A stretch of DNA of 64,000 nucleotides from Shimazuella soli (lineage in GTDB: Bacteria; Bacillota; Bacilli; Thermoactinomycetales; Thermoactinomycetaceae), in contig NZ_JAKWBN010000006.1 in the NCBI RefSeq assembly GCF_022511585.1, forward strand, positions 102,270-166,269, given 5' to 3'. Below are positions 1-10,091 of the stretch, in pieces; positions within the stretch are counted from its first letter, which is position 1; every line of letters begins with the position of its first letter. A model generated the notes under the pieces. That model was not told the DNA's origin, ran no database searches, and worked only from the letters and a program-made list of their open reading frames with translations. Made by a program: the position numbers and the translations under genes.

Positions 1-1
1 A

Positions 2-2188
2 GCACAAAATATCTTGAATCCAAAAGACGGAAAACCTGTTGTTACTCCTTCACAGGATATGGTATTAGGATGTTACTATCTAACCATACAGAAAACAGGT
101 GAAAAAGGTGAAGGTACTGTATTCTACTCAACTGCTGAAGCAATCAGTGCATATCACCATGGGTATGTCACCTTGCATTCTCGAATTGCTATTCCAGTAA
201 AATCACTTAACAAAACGACTTTTACGGAGAGACAACAATCAGCTTTGCTTGTAACGACACCAGGTAAATTAATTTTCAATGAAATCTTGCCAGAAGATTT
301 TCCATTCATTAATGAACCTGGTAAGAAAAACTTTACTGCGACTCCTGAAAAATATTTCATCTATGATAAAGGGGTAAACATCCCTGAGTTTATTCAAAAA
401 TTGGATGAACCTGGTGCATTGACGAAAAAGGATCTAGGTGCCATTATCGCTGAATGTTTCCGTCGTTTTGGTACGATGATGACATCTGTCATTTTGGACC
501 GTGTAAAAGCACTTGGATATTCTTATTCGACCAAAGCAGGGATTACCATGTCTGTATCAGACGTTATGGTTCCAGAAGCGAAGAAAGATATTTTGGCAGA
601 AGCGGAAGAACAAGTGAAAACAGTCATGAAGCAATATCGCCGCGGTTTGATCACAGACGATGAACGTTATGAGCGTGTTATCTCCATCTGGAGTAAAGCA
701 AAAGATCGTATCACAGAAGTATTGATGGGCAACATGGGTAAATACAACCCAATTTATATGATGGCTCACTCCGGTGCGCGAGGTAATGTTTCTCAGATTA
801 CCCAGCTTGCAGGGATGCGTGGCTTGATGGCTAACCCAGCTGGTAAAATTATTGAACAACCTATTCGAACCAACTTCCGTGAAGGTTTGACTGTATTGGA
901 ATATTTCATTTCTACCCACGGTGCAAGGAAAGGTCTAGCGGATACTGCCTTACGTACTGCTGACTCTGGTTATTTGACAAGACGTTTGGTTGACGTTGCT
1001 CAAGATGTTATCGTACGGGAAGATGACTGTGGTACGGATAAAGGATTGCTCGTGAAACGAATCCATGATGGCAATGAAATTATCGAAGATCTATATGATC
1101 GTATTGTCGGACGTGTTAGTTTCCAAACCGTTCGCCATCCTGAAACAGATCATGTCATCATCAACCGCAATGAATTGATCGATGAAGAAACAGCAACTCA
1201 AATCATGGAAGCTGGTATTGAAACAGTAGTGATTCGTTCCGTGCTTTCTTGCCGGACCAAACACGGAGTATGCAAAAAATGTTATGGTCGAAATCTAGCC
1301 CTTGGAACACCAGTGGAGATCGGAGAAGCTGTTGGTATTATTGCAGCTCAATCCATTGGGGAACCAGGAACCCAGTTGACCATGCGTACCTTCCATACTG
1401 GAGGGGTTGCAGGGGATGATATTACCCAAGGTCTGCCTCGTATTCAAGAACTTTTTGAAGCCCGAAATCCAAAAGGTCAAGCTATTGTTGCGGAAATCGA
1501 CGGAAAAATAATCGAAATTCGTGAGGTAAAAGATCGCCGCGAGGTGGAGATCGAAGGAGAAGTGGAAAACAAAACACACACCATTCCATATGGGTCTCGT
1601 CTGAAAGTGATGGAAGGCGACGAAGTGTCTGCTGGAGATGTTCTCACAGAAGGTTCAATCGATCCAAAAGAATTGCTGCGGATCAAGGGTGTGCAAGGTG
1701 TTCAGGCATATATCTTACAAGAAGTACAGAAAGTATACCGCCTCCAAGGGGTAGAAATTAACGATAAGCACGTAGAAGTAATGATCAGACAAATGATGCG
1801 GAAAGTTCGTATCACGGATGCTGGAACAACTGACTTACTGCCAGGATCTGTAACAGATATCCATGACTACGAAGCATCGAACAGAAAAACTCTACTGGCT
1901 GGTGGTGAACCAGCAGTAGCAAGACCTGTTCTCTTAGGTATTACCAAAGCATCCCTAGAAACAGAGTCCTTCTTATCTGCTGCTTCTTTCCAAGAAACTA
2001 CCCGTGTTCTTACTGATGCAGCGATTAAAGGAAAGGTAGACCGACTTCTAGGTTTGAAAGAGAATGTCATCATCGGAAAACTTGTACCAGCAGGTACAGG
2101 TATGAACCGCTATCGTACATTAGATGTGCAATTGGCTAATGAAGTAGCGGAAACGACTGATGAGAAAGAAACTGTGTTGATTGACTAA
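2..2188 (+). CDS. rpoC: RNA polymerase beta-prime subunit, C-terminal part (5' truncated by window)
   Basis: This is the C-terminal 728 residues or so of the beta-prime subunit of DNA-directed RNA polymerase; the reading frame is open to the window edge, so the gene starts outside. Visible family landmarks are the [17 protein letters not shown] segment, the [14 protein letters not shown] bridge-helix region, the trigger-loop stretch around [16 protein letters not shown], and the zinc-binding cluster [13 protein letters not shown] (with an upstream Cys in REDDCGT). It is the first gene of the conserved rpoC - L7Ae-like - rpsL - rpsG - fusA - tuf order and is followed by a hairpin terminator at 2202-2236. 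Identification is secure. Confidence 0.98.
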   Translation, partial: AQNILNPKDGKPVVTPSQDMVLGCYYLTIQKTGEKGEGTVFYSTAEAISAYHHGYVTLHSRIAIPVKSLNKTTFTERQQSALLVTTPGKLIFNEILPEDFPFINEPGKKNFTATPEKYFIYDKGVNIPEFIQKLDEPGALTKKDLGAIIAECFRRFGTMMTSVILDRVKALGYSYSTKAGITMSVSDVMVPEAKKDILAEAEEQVKTVMKQYRRGLITDDERYERVISIWSKAKDRITEVLMGNMGKYNPIYMMAHSGARGNVSQITQLAGMRGLMANPAGKIIEQPIRTNFREGLTVLEYFISTHGARKGLADTALRTADSGYLTRRLVDVAQDVIVREDDCGTDKGLLVKRIHDGNEIIEDLYDRIVGRVSFQTVRHPETDHVIINRNELIDEETATQIMEAGIETVVIRSVLSCRTKHGVCKKCYGRNLALGTPVEIGEAVGIIAAQSIGEPGTQLTMRTFHTGGVAGDDITQGLPRIQELFEARNPKGQAIVAEIDGKIIEIREVKDRREVEIEGEVENKTHTIPYGSRLKVMEGDEVSAGDVLTEGSIDPKELLRIKGVQGVQAYILQEVQKVYRLQGVEINDKHVEVMIRQMMRKVRITDAGTTDLLPGSVTDIHDYEASNRKTLLAGGEPAVARPVLLGITKASLETESFLSAASFQETTRVLTDAAIKGKVDRLLGLKENVIIGKLVPAGTGMNRYRTLDVQLANEVAETTDEKETVLID

Positions 2189-2201
2189 TCGTAAGTAAGA
2201 C

Positions 2202-2236
2202 ACAGAGGTCTGAATCGGGCCTCTGTTCTCTTTTTT
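2202..2236 (+). terminator. Rho-independent terminator after rpoC
   Basis: A perfect 7-bp stem (ACAGAGG at 2202-2208 with CCTCTGT at 2220-2226) is followed by a T-rich run ending in six Ts. It would end the rpoBC transcript or attenuate readthrough into the L7Ae-like gene. Confidence 0.8.
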
Positions 2237-2337
2237 AGCTTTAATAATTTTGTTTTATTCCAGTATTGACTTTTGTGTGTCATGATGGTAAGATTTCTCC
2301 TGTGCTTGTATGAGAATCACTTTGGAGGGCTGTATCT

Positions 2338-2589
2338 ATGTCTTATGATAAAGTGAAACAAGCAAAAAGGCTCGTTACTGGTGTTAAACAGACGAGAAAA
2401 GCGATTGACCGACAACTGGTATCGTTTGTCGTATTGGCCGAAGATGCAGATTTGATTCTTACTCATCCTATCCAGTCGCTCTGCGAGCAAAAGGAAATAG
2501 CTTATACATATGTAGCTTCCATGAGGGAGCTTGGTAAAGCTAGTGGGATTCAAGTAGGTACAGCTGCGGTAGCCATTTTGAAAGACTAG
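2338..2589 (+). CDS. rplGB: L7Ae/L30e-family ribosomal or K-turn RNA-binding protein (YbxF-like)
   Basis: An 83-residue L7Ae-like protein; the family binds kink-turn RNA motifs. The fold signature is visible as an N-terminal GVKQTRKAIDRQL helix, the FVVLAEDAD strand, and the C-terminal GIQVGTAAVAIL segment. It occupies the position of B. subtilis ybxF between rpoC and rpsL. The start is set by the ATG at 2338 with an upstream GGAGGG ribosome binding site. In B. subtilis YbxF is a K-turn binder of uncertain ribosomal role; the same caution applies here. Confidence 0.92.
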   Translation: MSYDKVKQAKRLVTGVKQTRKAIDRQLVSFVVLAEDADLILTHPIQSLCEQKEIAYTYVASMRELGKASGIQVGTAAVAILKD

Positions 2590-2731
2590 AAGATGACTTT
2601 AGAGCTTGTATCGTGTAGATGTCGACTATATGCGATATTTGCTTCTAATGGTTCCTCTATTTTTTTCGCAAATTACGATCCACCTGGATCTGTTGTTTTA
2701 AATAATATTTAAATTGAGGGGGTGGAAAGAG

Positions 2732-3148
2732 ATGCCAACAATTAATCAGTTAGTACGCAAAGGACGTAAAAATAAAATCGTGAAGTCCAAATCTCCTGCA
2801 TTGCAAGTGAGCTTTAACAGTTTCCGCAAGGAGAGCACTCCACAAAGTTCACCTCAAAAACGTGGAGTTTGTACCCGTGTAGGAACGATGACACCTAAAA
2901 AACCTAACTCTGCGTTGCGTAAATATGCCCGTGTTCGTTTGAGTAACGGTATTGAGGTAACTGCTTATATTCCTGGAATTGGTCACAACCTACAAGAACA
3001 CTCTGTGGTACTAGTTCGTGGCGGACGTGTAAAAGACCTACCTGGTGTACGTTATCATATCGTTCGTGGAGCACTCGATACCGCAGGTGTACAAAACCGG
3101 GGACAAGGTCGTTCCAAATATGGTACAAAACGTGCAAAGAAAAAATAA
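2732..3148 (+). CDS. rpsL: 30S ribosomal protein S12
   Basis: S12 sits at the 30S decoding centre. The 138-residue product begins [12 protein letters not shown]; a further upstream in-frame ATG exists, but the GAGGGGGTGG Shine-Dalgarno just before 2732 and the family N-terminus fix this start. The decoding loop [11 protein letters not shown] retains the lysine whose replacement gives streptomycin resistance in other bacteria, and [10 protein letters not shown] is also intact. It is the first ribosomal gene of the str operon, 44 nt before rpsG. Confidence 0.98.
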   Translation: MPTINQLVRKGRKNKIVKSKSPALQVSFNSFRKESTPQSSPQKRGVCTRVGTMTPKKPNSALRKYARVRLSNGIEVTAYIPGIGHNLQEHSVVLVRGGRVKDLPGVRYHIVRGALDTAGVQNRGQGRSKYGTKRAKKK

Positions 3149-3192
3149 TGCGCTAAAAATTTAACATCCATAGAGAAAAGGAGGGGAATCCA

Positions 3193-3663
3193 ATGCCACG
3201 TAAAGGTCCTGTAGAACGTCGTGATGCATTACCAGATCCAATTTACAACAGCAAACTCGTAACCCGTCTAATCAATCGTCTTATGTACGATGGAGAAAAG
3301 GGAAAGGCACAACGTATCCTGTATGATGCGTTTGAGTTGATCAAAGATCGTTCCGGAAATGACCCAATGGAAGTTTTCGAGCAAGCTTTGAAAAACGTAA
3401 TGCCTGTATTGGAAGTTAAGGCACGTCGTGTTGGTGGTGCTAACTACCAAGTACCAATCGAAGTAAAACCTGAGCGTCGTACAAGCCTCGGACTTCGTTG
3501 GTTAGTATCTTATGCTCGTCTTCGCAATGAGAAGAGTATGCAAGAACGTCTTGCTAACGAAATTCTCGATGCTGCTAATAACGGCGGTTCAGCTGTGAAG
3601 AAGAAAGAAGACACACACCGGATGGCAGAAGCAAACCGTGCGTTTGCTCACTATCGCTGGTAA
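3193..3663 (+). CDS. rpsG: 30S ribosomal protein S7
   Basis: S7 is the primary assembly protein of the 30S head. The 156-residue length and the [11 protein letters not shown] start, [11 protein letters not shown] and [37 protein letters not shown] sections are typical. An AAGGAGGGG ribosome binding site precedes the ATG. It is flanked by rpsL and fusA in the expected str operon order. Confidence 0.98.
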   Translation: MPRKGPVERRDALPDPIYNSKLVTRLINRLMYDGEKGKAQRILYDAFELIKDRSGNDPMEVFEQALKNVMPVLEVKARRVGGANYQVPIEVKPERRTSLGLRWLVSYARLRNEKSMQERLANEILDAANNGGSAVKKKEDTHRMAEANRAFAHYRW

Positions 3664-3729
3664 TTTCCTTTCCAAGCTATGTGCTAGGAAAGATCAACTA
3701 CTGAGGTTATATGAAGGGAGAAGTTTCTC

Positions 3730-5805
3730 ATGGCACGTGAATTCTCCTTGAAAAATACACGAAATATCGGCATCATGGCTCACATCGATGCGGGTAAAAC
3801 AACCACTACCGAGCGTGTATTGTTTTATACTGGTCGTGTTCATAAGATTGGTGAGGTGCACGAAGGTGCAGCTACCATGGACTGGATGAAACAAGAACAA
3901 GAACGTGGAATCACGATTACTTCCGCTGCGACAACTGCACAGTGGAAAGGACATCGGATTAACATTATTGACACTCCGGGGCACGTTGATTTTACTGTAG
4001 AGGTAGAGCGTTCCCTTCGTGTATTAGATGGAGCAGTTGGGGTTTTTGACGCAAAAGGCGGAGTAGAACCTCAATCAGAAACAGTTTGGCGTCAAGCGGA
4101 CCGCTATAATGTACCGCGTATCGCATATATTAACAAAATGGACATCATTGGTGCAGACTTCCTTGGTTCTGTAGAACAGATGAAGGATCGTCTATCTGCT
4201 AATGCTGTACCTATTCAACTACCTATCGGAGCAGAAGATACTTTCCAGGGCATGATCGATTTGATCACAATGAAAGCTATCATCTACACCGATGACCTGG
4301 GAACAACTTCTGAAGCAAGAGAAATCCCAGAAGAGTACAGAGAACAAGCAGAAGAGTATCGTACCAACTTGCTCGACGCTGTTGCTGAACTCGATGATGA
4401 TTTGATGGAAAAATATCTAGAAGGCGAAGAACTAACGGAAGAAGAGATAAATGCTGCTCTTCGTAAGGGTACTTGTGAAGTGAAAATCACTCCAGTACTT
4501 TGTGGTTCTTCTTACAAAAACAAAGGGGTACAACCACTTCTTGATGCAGTAGTAGCTTATCTACCATCTCCACTTGATGTTCCAGCGATCCAAGGGGAAC
4601 TTCCAGATGGTACAGAGGCAGTACGTCACTCTAGTGATGAAGAGCCTTTCTCAGCACTTGCATTCAAAATCATGACAGACCCATTTGTTGGTAAATTGAC
4701 TTTCTTCCGCGTTTATTCCGGTTCTCTTGATTCTGGTTCTTATGTGCAAAACACAACCAAAGGTAAAAGAGAACGTGTTGGACGTATCTTGCAGATGCAC
4801 GCAAATTCTCGTGAAGAGATCAGCACCGTATATGCTGGAGATATTGCAGCTGCGGTTGGCCTGAAAGCTACTACTACTGGGGATACCCTGTCTGATGAAA
4901 AGAATGAAATCATTCTTGAGTCCATGACATTCCCAGAGCCAGTTATCGAAGTTGCGATTGAACCAAAAACAAAAGCAGACCAAGATAAAATGGGTGTAGC
5001 TCTTGCTAAATTGGCTGAAGAAGATCCTACCTTCCGCACACACACAGATGAGGATACAGGTCAGACGATTATCGCTGGTATGGGTGAGCTACACCTAGAG
5101 ATCATCGTAGACCGTTTGAAAGAAGAGTTCCGAGTAGAAGCGAATGTGGGTGCACCACAAGTAGCATTCAAAGAAACCTTCCGTTCATCTGCTAAAGTCG
5201 AAGGTAAATTTGTTCGTCAGTCTGGTGGTAAAGGTCAATATGGTCACGTTTGGATCGAGTATGAGCCACTACCAGAAGGTTCTGGTTTCGAATTCGTGAA
5301 CAAAATTGTCGGTGGGGTTGTTCCAAAAGAATACATCCCAGCAGTACAAAAAGGTATTGAAGAATCTATGCTCAACGGTGTTCTTGCCGGATACCAATTG
5401 GTAGACGTGCGTGCTACACTAGTTGATGGTTCTTACCATGATGTAGACTCATCTGAAATGGCATTTAAGATTGCAGGTTCCATGTCGTTAAAAGCAGCGA
5501 AGAGCAAATGTAACCCAGTAATCTTAGAGCCAATCATGAGAGTAGAAGTAACCGTACCTGAAGAGTACATGGGTGATGTGATGGGTGATGCTAGCTCCCG
5601 TCGCGGACGTGTAGAAGGTATGGAAGCCCGCGGTGGAGCTCAAGTTGTTCGTGCAATGGTTCCACTTGCAGAAATGTTTGGGTATGCAACTAACCTACGT
5701 TCCCGTACTCAAGGTCGCGGAGTATTCTCCATGCAGTTCGACCACTTTGAAGAAGTTCCAAAAAGTGTAGCTGAAGAGATTATCAAAAAAGCTACAACTG
5801 TATAA
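3730..5805 (+). CDS. fusA: Elongation factor G
   Basis: EF-G catalyses GTP-dependent translocation on the ribosome. The 691-residue product has the G1 loop [13 protein letters not shown] near residue 17, effector region RGITITSA, G3 [10 protein letters not shown]4 NKMD, then domain II ([14 protein letters not shown]), domain IV ([10 protein letters not shown]...[17 protein letters not shown]) and domain V. An AAGGGAG site lies upstream of the ATG. The downstream gap to tuf contains a small hairpin around CTAGTAGAG/CTCTTCTAG. Confidence 0.98.
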   Translation: MAREFSLKNTRNIGIMAHIDAGKTTTTERVLFYTGRVHKIGEVHEGAATMDWMKQEQERGITITSAATTAQWKGHRINIIDTPGHVDFTVEVERSLRVLDGAVGVFDAKGGVEPQSETVWRQADRYNVPRIAYINKMDIIGADFLGSVEQMKDRLSANAVPIQLPIGAEDTFQGMIDLITMKAIIYTDDLGTTSEAREIPEEYREQAEEYRTNLLDAVAELDDDLMEKYLEGEELTEEEINAALRKGTCEVKITPVLCGSSYKNKGVQPLLDAVVAYLPSPLDVPAIQGELPDGTEAVRHSSDEEPFSALAFKIMTDPFVGKLTFFRVYSGSLDSGSYVQNTTKGKRERVGRILQMHANSREEISTVYAGDIAAAVGLKATTTGDTLSDEKNEIILESMTFPEPVIEVAIEPKTKADQDKMGVALAKLAEEDPTFRTHTDEDTGQTIIAGMGELHLEIIVDRLKEEFRVEANVGAPQVAFKETFRSSAKVEGKFVRQSGGKGQYGHVWIEYEPLPEGSGFEFVNKIVGGVVPKEYIPAVQKGIEESMLNGVLAGYQLVDVRATLVDGSYHDVDSSEMAFKIAGSMSLKAAKSKCNPVILEPIMRVEVTVPEEYMGDVMGDASSRRGRVEGMEARGGAQVVRAMVPLAEMFGYATNLRSRTQGRGVFSMQFDHFEEVPKSVAEEIIKKATTV

Positions 5806-5903
5806 GTTCAAGAGAATCTAGTAGAGCACACTCTTCTAGCTTCCTATAAATCTATGTATCAAAAATAAAAATTACTCTTCTTACTTTGAAGGAGGATTCT
5901 AAA

Positions 5904-7094
5904 ATGGCAAAAGCCAAGTTCGAACGTACAAAACCACACGTTAACGTTGGTACAATCGGTCACGTTGACCATGGTAAAACTACTCTTACCGCTGCAATCA
6001 CAACTGTTCTAGCTCAAAAAGGTGGCGCTACTGCTACTGCTTATGATCAAATTGATAAAGCTCCAGAAGAAAAAGAGCGTGGTATTACCATCTCTACTGC
6101 ACACGTAGAGTATGAAACAGACAACCGCCACTATGCACACGTTGACTGCCCAGGACACGCTGACTATGTTAAAAACATGATCACTGGTGCTGCGCAAATG
6201 GACGGAGCTATCTTGGTAGTATCTGCTGCTGACGGTCCTATGCCTCAAACTCGTGAGCACATCTTGCTATCTCGCCAAGTTGGTGTTTCTCACATCGTTG
6301 TTTTCTTGAACAAAGTAGACATGGTTGACGACGAAGAGCTATTGGAATTGGTAGAAATGGAAGTTCGTGAACTTCTTGATGAATACGAATTCCCTGGTGA
6401 TGATATCCCAGTAATCGCAGGTTCTGCTTTGAAAGCTCTTGAAAACCCAGCTGGTGGAGAATGGGCTGACAAAATTCTTGAATTGATGGCAGCTGTTGAT
6501 GCTTACGTTCCAGAACCAGTTCGTGACACTGACAAACCTTTCTTGATGCCAGTTGAGGATGTATTCACCATTACTGGTCGTGGTACTGTTGCTACCGGTC
6601 GTGTAGAAAGCGGTGCTGTAAAAGTTGGGGAAGAAGTTGAAATCATCGGTATCACCGATACTCGTAAAACTGTTGTAACTGGTGTAGAAATGTTCCGTCG
6701 TCTTCTTGACTCCGCTCAAGCTGGTGACAACATCGGAGCTCTACTTCGTGGGGTAGAACGTAAAGATATCCAACGTGGTCAAGTTCTTGCTAAACCAGGT
6801 AGTGTGAAACCTCACACCAAATTTAAAGCTCAAGTTTATGTTCTTTCCAAAGAAGAAGGTGGACGTCATACTCCTTTCTTCTCTAGCTACCGTCCTCAGT
6901 TCTACTTCCGTACAACGGACGTAACTGGTGTTATCCAACTTCCAGAAGGTACCGAAATGTGTATGCCTGGAGATAACGTAGAGATGGAAGTGGAATTGAT
7001 CGCTCCTATCGCTATCGAAGACGGAACTCGTTTCACCATCCGTGAAGGTGGACGTACCGTTGGTGCTGGTGCAGTTACTGTAATTAGCGAGTAG
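5904..7094 (+). CDS. tuf: Elongation factor Tu
   Basis: EF-Tu delivers aminoacyl-tRNA to the ribosome. The 396-residue product starts [14 protein letters not shown] at the ATG at 5904, preceded by GAAGGAGG; an upstream in-frame ATG lies ahead of that Shine-Dalgarno and is rejected. G1 [10 protein letters not shown]3 DCPGHADY, G4 NKVD and the domain II/III sequence [12 protein letters not shown] are intact. Codon use is noticeably biased, as expected for a highly expressed gene. It is the last gene of the str operon, closed by a strong terminator. Confidence 0.98.
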   Translation: MAKAKFERTKPHVNVGTIGHVDHGKTTLTAAITTVLAQKGGATATAYDQIDKAPEEKERGITISTAHVEYETDNRHYAHVDCPGHADYVKNMITGAAQMDGAILVVSAADGPMPQTREHILLSRQVGVSHIVVFLNKVDMVDDEELLELVEMEVRELLDEYEFPGDDIPVIAGSALKALENPAGGEWADKILELMAAVDAYVPEPVRDTDKPFLMPVEDVFTITGRGTVATGRVESGAVKVGEEVEIIGITDTRKTVVTGVEMFRRLLDSAQAGDNIGALLRGVERKDIQRGQVLAKPGSVKPHTKFKAQVYVLSKEEGGRHTPFFSSYRPQFYFRTTDVTGVIQLPEGTEMCMPGDNVEMEVELIAPIAIEDGTRFTIREGGRTVGAGAVTVISE

Positions 7095-7104
7095 TATATA
7101 ATAT

Positions 7105-7148
7105 AAAAAAGCTGTTCTCCTATCAGGGTGGGAGAACAGCTTTTTTTA
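7105..7148 (+). terminator. Rho-independent terminator after tuf
   Basis: A long stem pairs AAAAAAGCTGTTCTCC with GGAGAACAGCTTTTTTT, ending in a run of seven Ts. It closes the str operon and marks the left edge of the accessory insertion that separates tuf from rpsJ. Confidence 0.92.
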
Positions 7149-7229
7149 TAGAAATATCCGAGATTCAATATATGTAAGGTTAAATGTATGAAAGCAAGTC
7201 CCTGCTAGTTAGCTTGGATTTTGTTTTTT

Positions 7230-7282
7230 TTAAAGGTAGGGCGGGTGTTAGGTCGGTGCTTGACCGTCCTACACCCGTGCCT
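7230..7282 (-). terminator. GC-rich hairpin 3' of the small minus-strand gene, no U-tract
   Basis: The segment carries an imperfect long stem (GGGTGTTAGGTCGGT against ACCGTCCTACACCC) just beyond the stop codon of the 7290-7523 gene. Read on the minus strand it is not followed by a clean U-run, unlike the native terminators in this window. Confidence 0.5.
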
Positions 7283-7289
7283 TGGCTGA

Positions 7290-7523
7290 TCAGTGGGAAA
7301 TGACCATTTGCTTCTTAAGCTTTGTCAGTGACCTCTGTGTGGAGTCGAAGATGTCCTTGTACTTCGGCCGACAGGTTCGCCAGTTCTGGATGCTGTCGAG
7401 GGCTCCGAGATGCGTCAGGCCACCCTTGGAGTACTCGACAAGGAGCTGAGTTGCTTTATCCTTGGAGATCTCACCAGTCTTGCTTAGCTGTCCGAGCCGC
7501 TCGATTTCATCGATCAGTGCCAT
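7290..7523 (-). CDS. Small GC-rich hypothetical protein (islet gene)
   Basis: A 77-residue soluble, charged protein beginning MALIDEIERLGQLSKTGE, not recognised. The start at 7523 is chosen because AGAAGAGG lies about 6 nt upstream; an alternative in-frame start 66 nt further upstream would place the Asn-rich AT-repeat in the protein and is unlikely. Base composition is richer in G+C than the adjoining DNA. A minus-strand promoter (TTGACA, 17 nt, TATTTT) lies at 7561-7589 and a GC-rich hairpin follows the stop. It belongs to the recurring islet class described in the findings. Confidence 0.7.
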   Translation of the reverse strand: MALIDEIERLGQLSKTGEISKDKATQLLVEYSKGGLTHLGALDSIQNWRTCRPKYKDIFDSTQRSLTKLKKQMVISH

Positions 7524-7560
7524 TTCGCTACCTCTTCTGTCAAGGGCAATATATTTAACT

Positions 7561-7589
7561 AAAATATTATTATTATTATTTGCTGTCAA
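7561..7589 (-). promoter_or_regulatory. Sigma-A-type promoter for the 7290-7523 gene
   Basis: On the minus strand TTGACA (7584-7589) is separated by 17 nt from TATTTT (7561-7566). The spacer is an AATAAT-type repeat. Confidence 0.55.
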
Positions 7590-7680
7590 ATCTCGATTTT
7601 CGCTGGTCAGATGGACACAAAATTAGAGGGTTGAATTATCTATATTTTATTTACATATACTGCACAAAATGATTAGATTG

Positions 7681-7702
7681 TATTAGATTAGTATTAGATT
7701 AG
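7681..7702 (+). repeat. Two exact tandem 11-bp repeats upstream of AlbA_2 gene
   Basis: TATTAGATTAG occurs twice in direct tandem (7681-7691, 7692-7702), with a related GATTAGATTG immediately before. The array ends just before the ribosome binding site of the downstream putative regulator, so it could be an operator. Confidence 0.6.
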
Positions 7703-7724
7703 TAGTAGAATAGAGGTGATGGTT

Positions 7725-9038
7725 TTGCATCTGACTGAGGATTTTTTTGTAGAGTTAAAACAACAGTATTCCGATGAGATCAAAAAAAGCGTCATAGCTT
7801 TTGCGAATACGAAAGGTGGCACCATTTATATTGGCATCAGTGATAGCGGGAATATTATTGGTGTAGAAAATATAGATGAAACGATTTTGAAGGTCTCCAA
7901 TACGATTAGGGATGCCATCAAGCCAGATATTACACTTTTTGTGGACTATCTGATTGAACAAATCGAGGGAAAAGATATTGTCAAAGTGGTAGTACAAAAA
8001 GGAACAGCAAGCCCGTATTATCTTTCTGGAAAGGGAATTCGCCCAGAGGGGGTCTTTGTTCGGCAAGGAGCTGCCTCTGTTCCCGCATCGGAAACAGCTA
8101 TTTTAAAAATGATCAAAGATACGGATGGGGAAAAGTATGAAAATCTTCGTTCCATCAATCAAGATCTGACTTTTGAAGTAGCAGAAAAAAGCTTTGCGGA
8201 AAGAGGGGTTTCCTTTGGTGCCAGTCAAAAGAAAACATTAAAGCTGATGAACGAAGATGGTATCTATACTAATTTAGGATTATTGCTGTCTGACCAGTGT
8301 ATTCATACCGTGAAACTAGCTGTTTTTGAAGGAGCTACAAAAGCTATTTTCAAAGATCGCTGTGAGTTTTCCGGATCACTTTTGAAACAATTAAATGAGA
8401 CGTATGCGTTTATTGACCGTTATAACCGCACTCGAGCGGAATTTGAGGGGCTGTATCGGATTGACCGGAGGGATTATCCGATCGATGCTTTGCGTGAGGC
8501 GCTGTTGAACTCGCTTGTACATCGTGACTATTCCTTTAGCAGTAGCACGCTGATCAGCATTTTTGACGATCGAATTGAGTTTGTTTCCATCGGTGGTCTG
8601 GTGAAAGGTATTTCCTTTGACGACATTATGTTAGGTGTTTCCATTACGCGAAATGAGGGACTGGCAGACGTATTTTATCGGTTGAAATTAATTGAAGCCT
8701 ATGGCACGGGTATGCCGAAAATTATGGATAGTTTCAAAAGCTATGGGATAGAGCCTCGGGTTGAGGTGACAGATCATGCGTTCAAAATCACATTACCTAA
8801 TGTGAATCAGAAGATCGCTCAGGAAAATAAGCACCATCACTTGTCAAGACATGAGCAGATTGTGTTGAAGTTATTGCAAGAAAAGGAGTCTATCGTTCGG
8901 AAAGATGTGGAAAAAGTTCTCTCCCTATCACAGGCGATGGCGGTGAAAATTTTAAAAGGGCTTGTGGAGAAAGGTGCTATTCGTTCGATTGGTAAAGGGA
9001 GGAATACAACATATATTGCTGTTGATGGAAGATCTTGA
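7725..9038 (+). CDS. AlbA_2 (Schlafen-type) domain ATP-binding transcriptional regulator
   Basis: The roughly 437-residue protein has an N-terminal AlbA_2/Schlafen nucleic-acid-binding domain (FVELKQQYSDEIKKSVIAFANTKGGTIYIGISDSG), a central GHKL-type ATPase-like domain (DALREALLNSLVHRDYSFS, IFDDRIEFVSIGG, YGTGMPKIMDSF) and a C-terminal winged helix (EQIVLKLLQEKESIVRKDVEKVLSLSQAMAVKILKGLVEKGAI). Such proteins are thought to be transcriptional regulators or defence-associated; the target here is unknown. GTG 7716, ATG 7719 and TTG 7725 are all possible starts; TTG gives the best spacing to AGAGGTG. Two tandem repeats precede it. It lies in the tuf-rpsJ insertion. Confidence 0.85.
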   Translation: MHLTEDFFVELKQQYSDEIKKSVIAFANTKGGTIYIGISDSGNIIGVENIDETILKVSNTIRDAIKPDITLFVDYLIEQIEGKDIVKVVVQKGTASPYYLSGKGIRPEGVFVRQGAASVPASETAILKMIKDTDGEKYENLRSINQDLTFEVAEKSFAERGVSFGASQKKTLKLMNEDGIYTNLGLLLSDQCIHTVKLAVFEGATKAIFKDRCEFSGSLLKQLNETYAFIDRYNRTRAEFEGLYRIDRRDYPIDALREALLNSLVHRDYSFSSSTLISIFDDRIEFVSIGGLVKGISFDDIMLGVSITRNEGLADVFYRLKLIEAYGTGMPKIMDSFKSYGIEPRVEVTDHAFKITLPNVNQKIAQENKHHHLSRHEQIVLKLLQEKESIVRKDVEKVLSLSQAMAVKILKGLVEKGAIRSIGKGRNTTYIAVDGRS

Positions 9039-9320
9039 AGCGAGGTTAATGAAAGAATTATCTCGTAAATTGGTAGCTGTAAGTGACATGGTGTCTTCTG
9101 CATTTGGTGCCCTTAATGTTAAGATTCATGGGGACGAGTCTCGATTATGTCCTAGGTAAGTTTGACCCCGTATAAAAATGGAACGGACAACTCTGAATGT
9201 AGGATAAAGACCCCAGAGTTCAGATCTGTTTCCACTCTTTTTCATGTGGTGATTTTCCTATGCTAGAAAAAGAGGCATGATGATGTGATTAATCAATGCC
9301 CCATTATCCCTATTATATTT

Positions 9321-9542
9321 TTAGTCGTTGATAACCTGTACCAAAACAGGTTCCTCATCAGTTGGATATAATTTAAAATCTGATTTCACACAGTGTACAT
9401 AGAGGCGTCCCGATGTAGCTTTATAGACGTTCTCCACTTGTTCTTCGAAAACACCACCATTGTCGAGAATAACATATAAGGCATTTGTGTCTTGGTCTTT
9501 ATACGTAACCACACATTCATTTAGTCTCTTTTCGGCTGGCAT
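9321..9542 (-). CDS. Hypothetical 73-residue protein
   Basis: A small soluble protein starting MPAEKRLNECVVTYKDQDT, not recognised. It has a beta-rich look (ALYVILDNGGVFEEQVENVYKATSGRLYVHCVKSDFKLYP), possibly a small beta-barrel. The ATG at 9542 is preceded by AAAGGAG at ideal spacing, which is the main support that it is a real gene. It stands alone on the minus strand between the AlbA_2 regulator and the tnpB element. Confidence 0.65.
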   Translation of the reverse strand: MPAEKRLNECVVTYKDQDTNALYVILDNGGVFEEQVENVYKATSGRLYVHCVKSDFKLYPTDEEPVLVQVIND

Positions 9543-9567
9543 AGGTGCTCCTTTATGATACTTTATT

Positions 9568-9888
9568 TTGCTAAAGTTAGAATATACTTTTCAAGCAAAT
9601 TCGTCAAATAAGTCAGATAATGCCATAGTGGATGTAGAATCAGAAATTACTAGGGATTTGGAGTTCTATGGAAATAATACCTGCAGAAGGTATTTAGAAA
9701 ATAAAAAATGCTACCTATGCATTTTTGTTAAGAAGTTGTTGTCAAACCAGCAAAATCGGTTTGCCCGGATTTATGGGTGTTTGGCAGAAGAACTAGTAAT
9801 GGAGAGGCATAATGAATATCTAGATTGTGCATCAGAAATCATTCTATCAGGGTTAGAGAAAACAGAGAAAGTCGCAGCAGTTTTTTAA
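9568..9888 (+). CDS. Possible hypothetical protein or gene fragment
   Basis: An open frame of up to 106 codons starting at TTG 9568 with no Shine-Dalgarno. The C-terminal half (FARIYGCLAEELVMERHNEYLDCASEII) looks protein-like but is not recognised. It may be the 3' remainder of a gene whose start has been lost, and it directly precedes the left end of the tnpB element. Kept at low confidence. Confidence 0.3.
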   Translation: MLKLEYTFQANSSNKSDNAIVDVESEITRDLEFYGNNTCRRYLENKKCYLCIFVKKLLSNQQNRFARIYGCLAEELVMERHNEYLDCASEIILSGLEKTEKVAAVF

Positions 9889-10091
9889 TGTTGAGGAAGG
9901 TAAACTAAGCTATTCGGTAAGAACTAGAACAATGATATGTAAATCACTGTTCTTATTTATTTTTGTGGCGAGAACACCCGTGAATTCATTCGTGGGATGA
10001 ATCGTTACGGTTTTTGGTTTTCTTTTTTGACAAAGCCATCCATATTTTGTATATTGGGATTCATCCTTACTAGAAAAGAGGTGAGAAATTC

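Noticed and set aside
557..919. Minus-strand ORFs inside rpoC, fusA, tuf and the ribosomal genes
   Set aside because: They are antisense shadows of strongly conserved genes with biased codon use.
9025..9159. Possible 44-codon ORF overlapping the end of the AlbA_2 gene
   Set aside because: No ribosome binding site and no recognisable content; could be a fragment but is not supportable.
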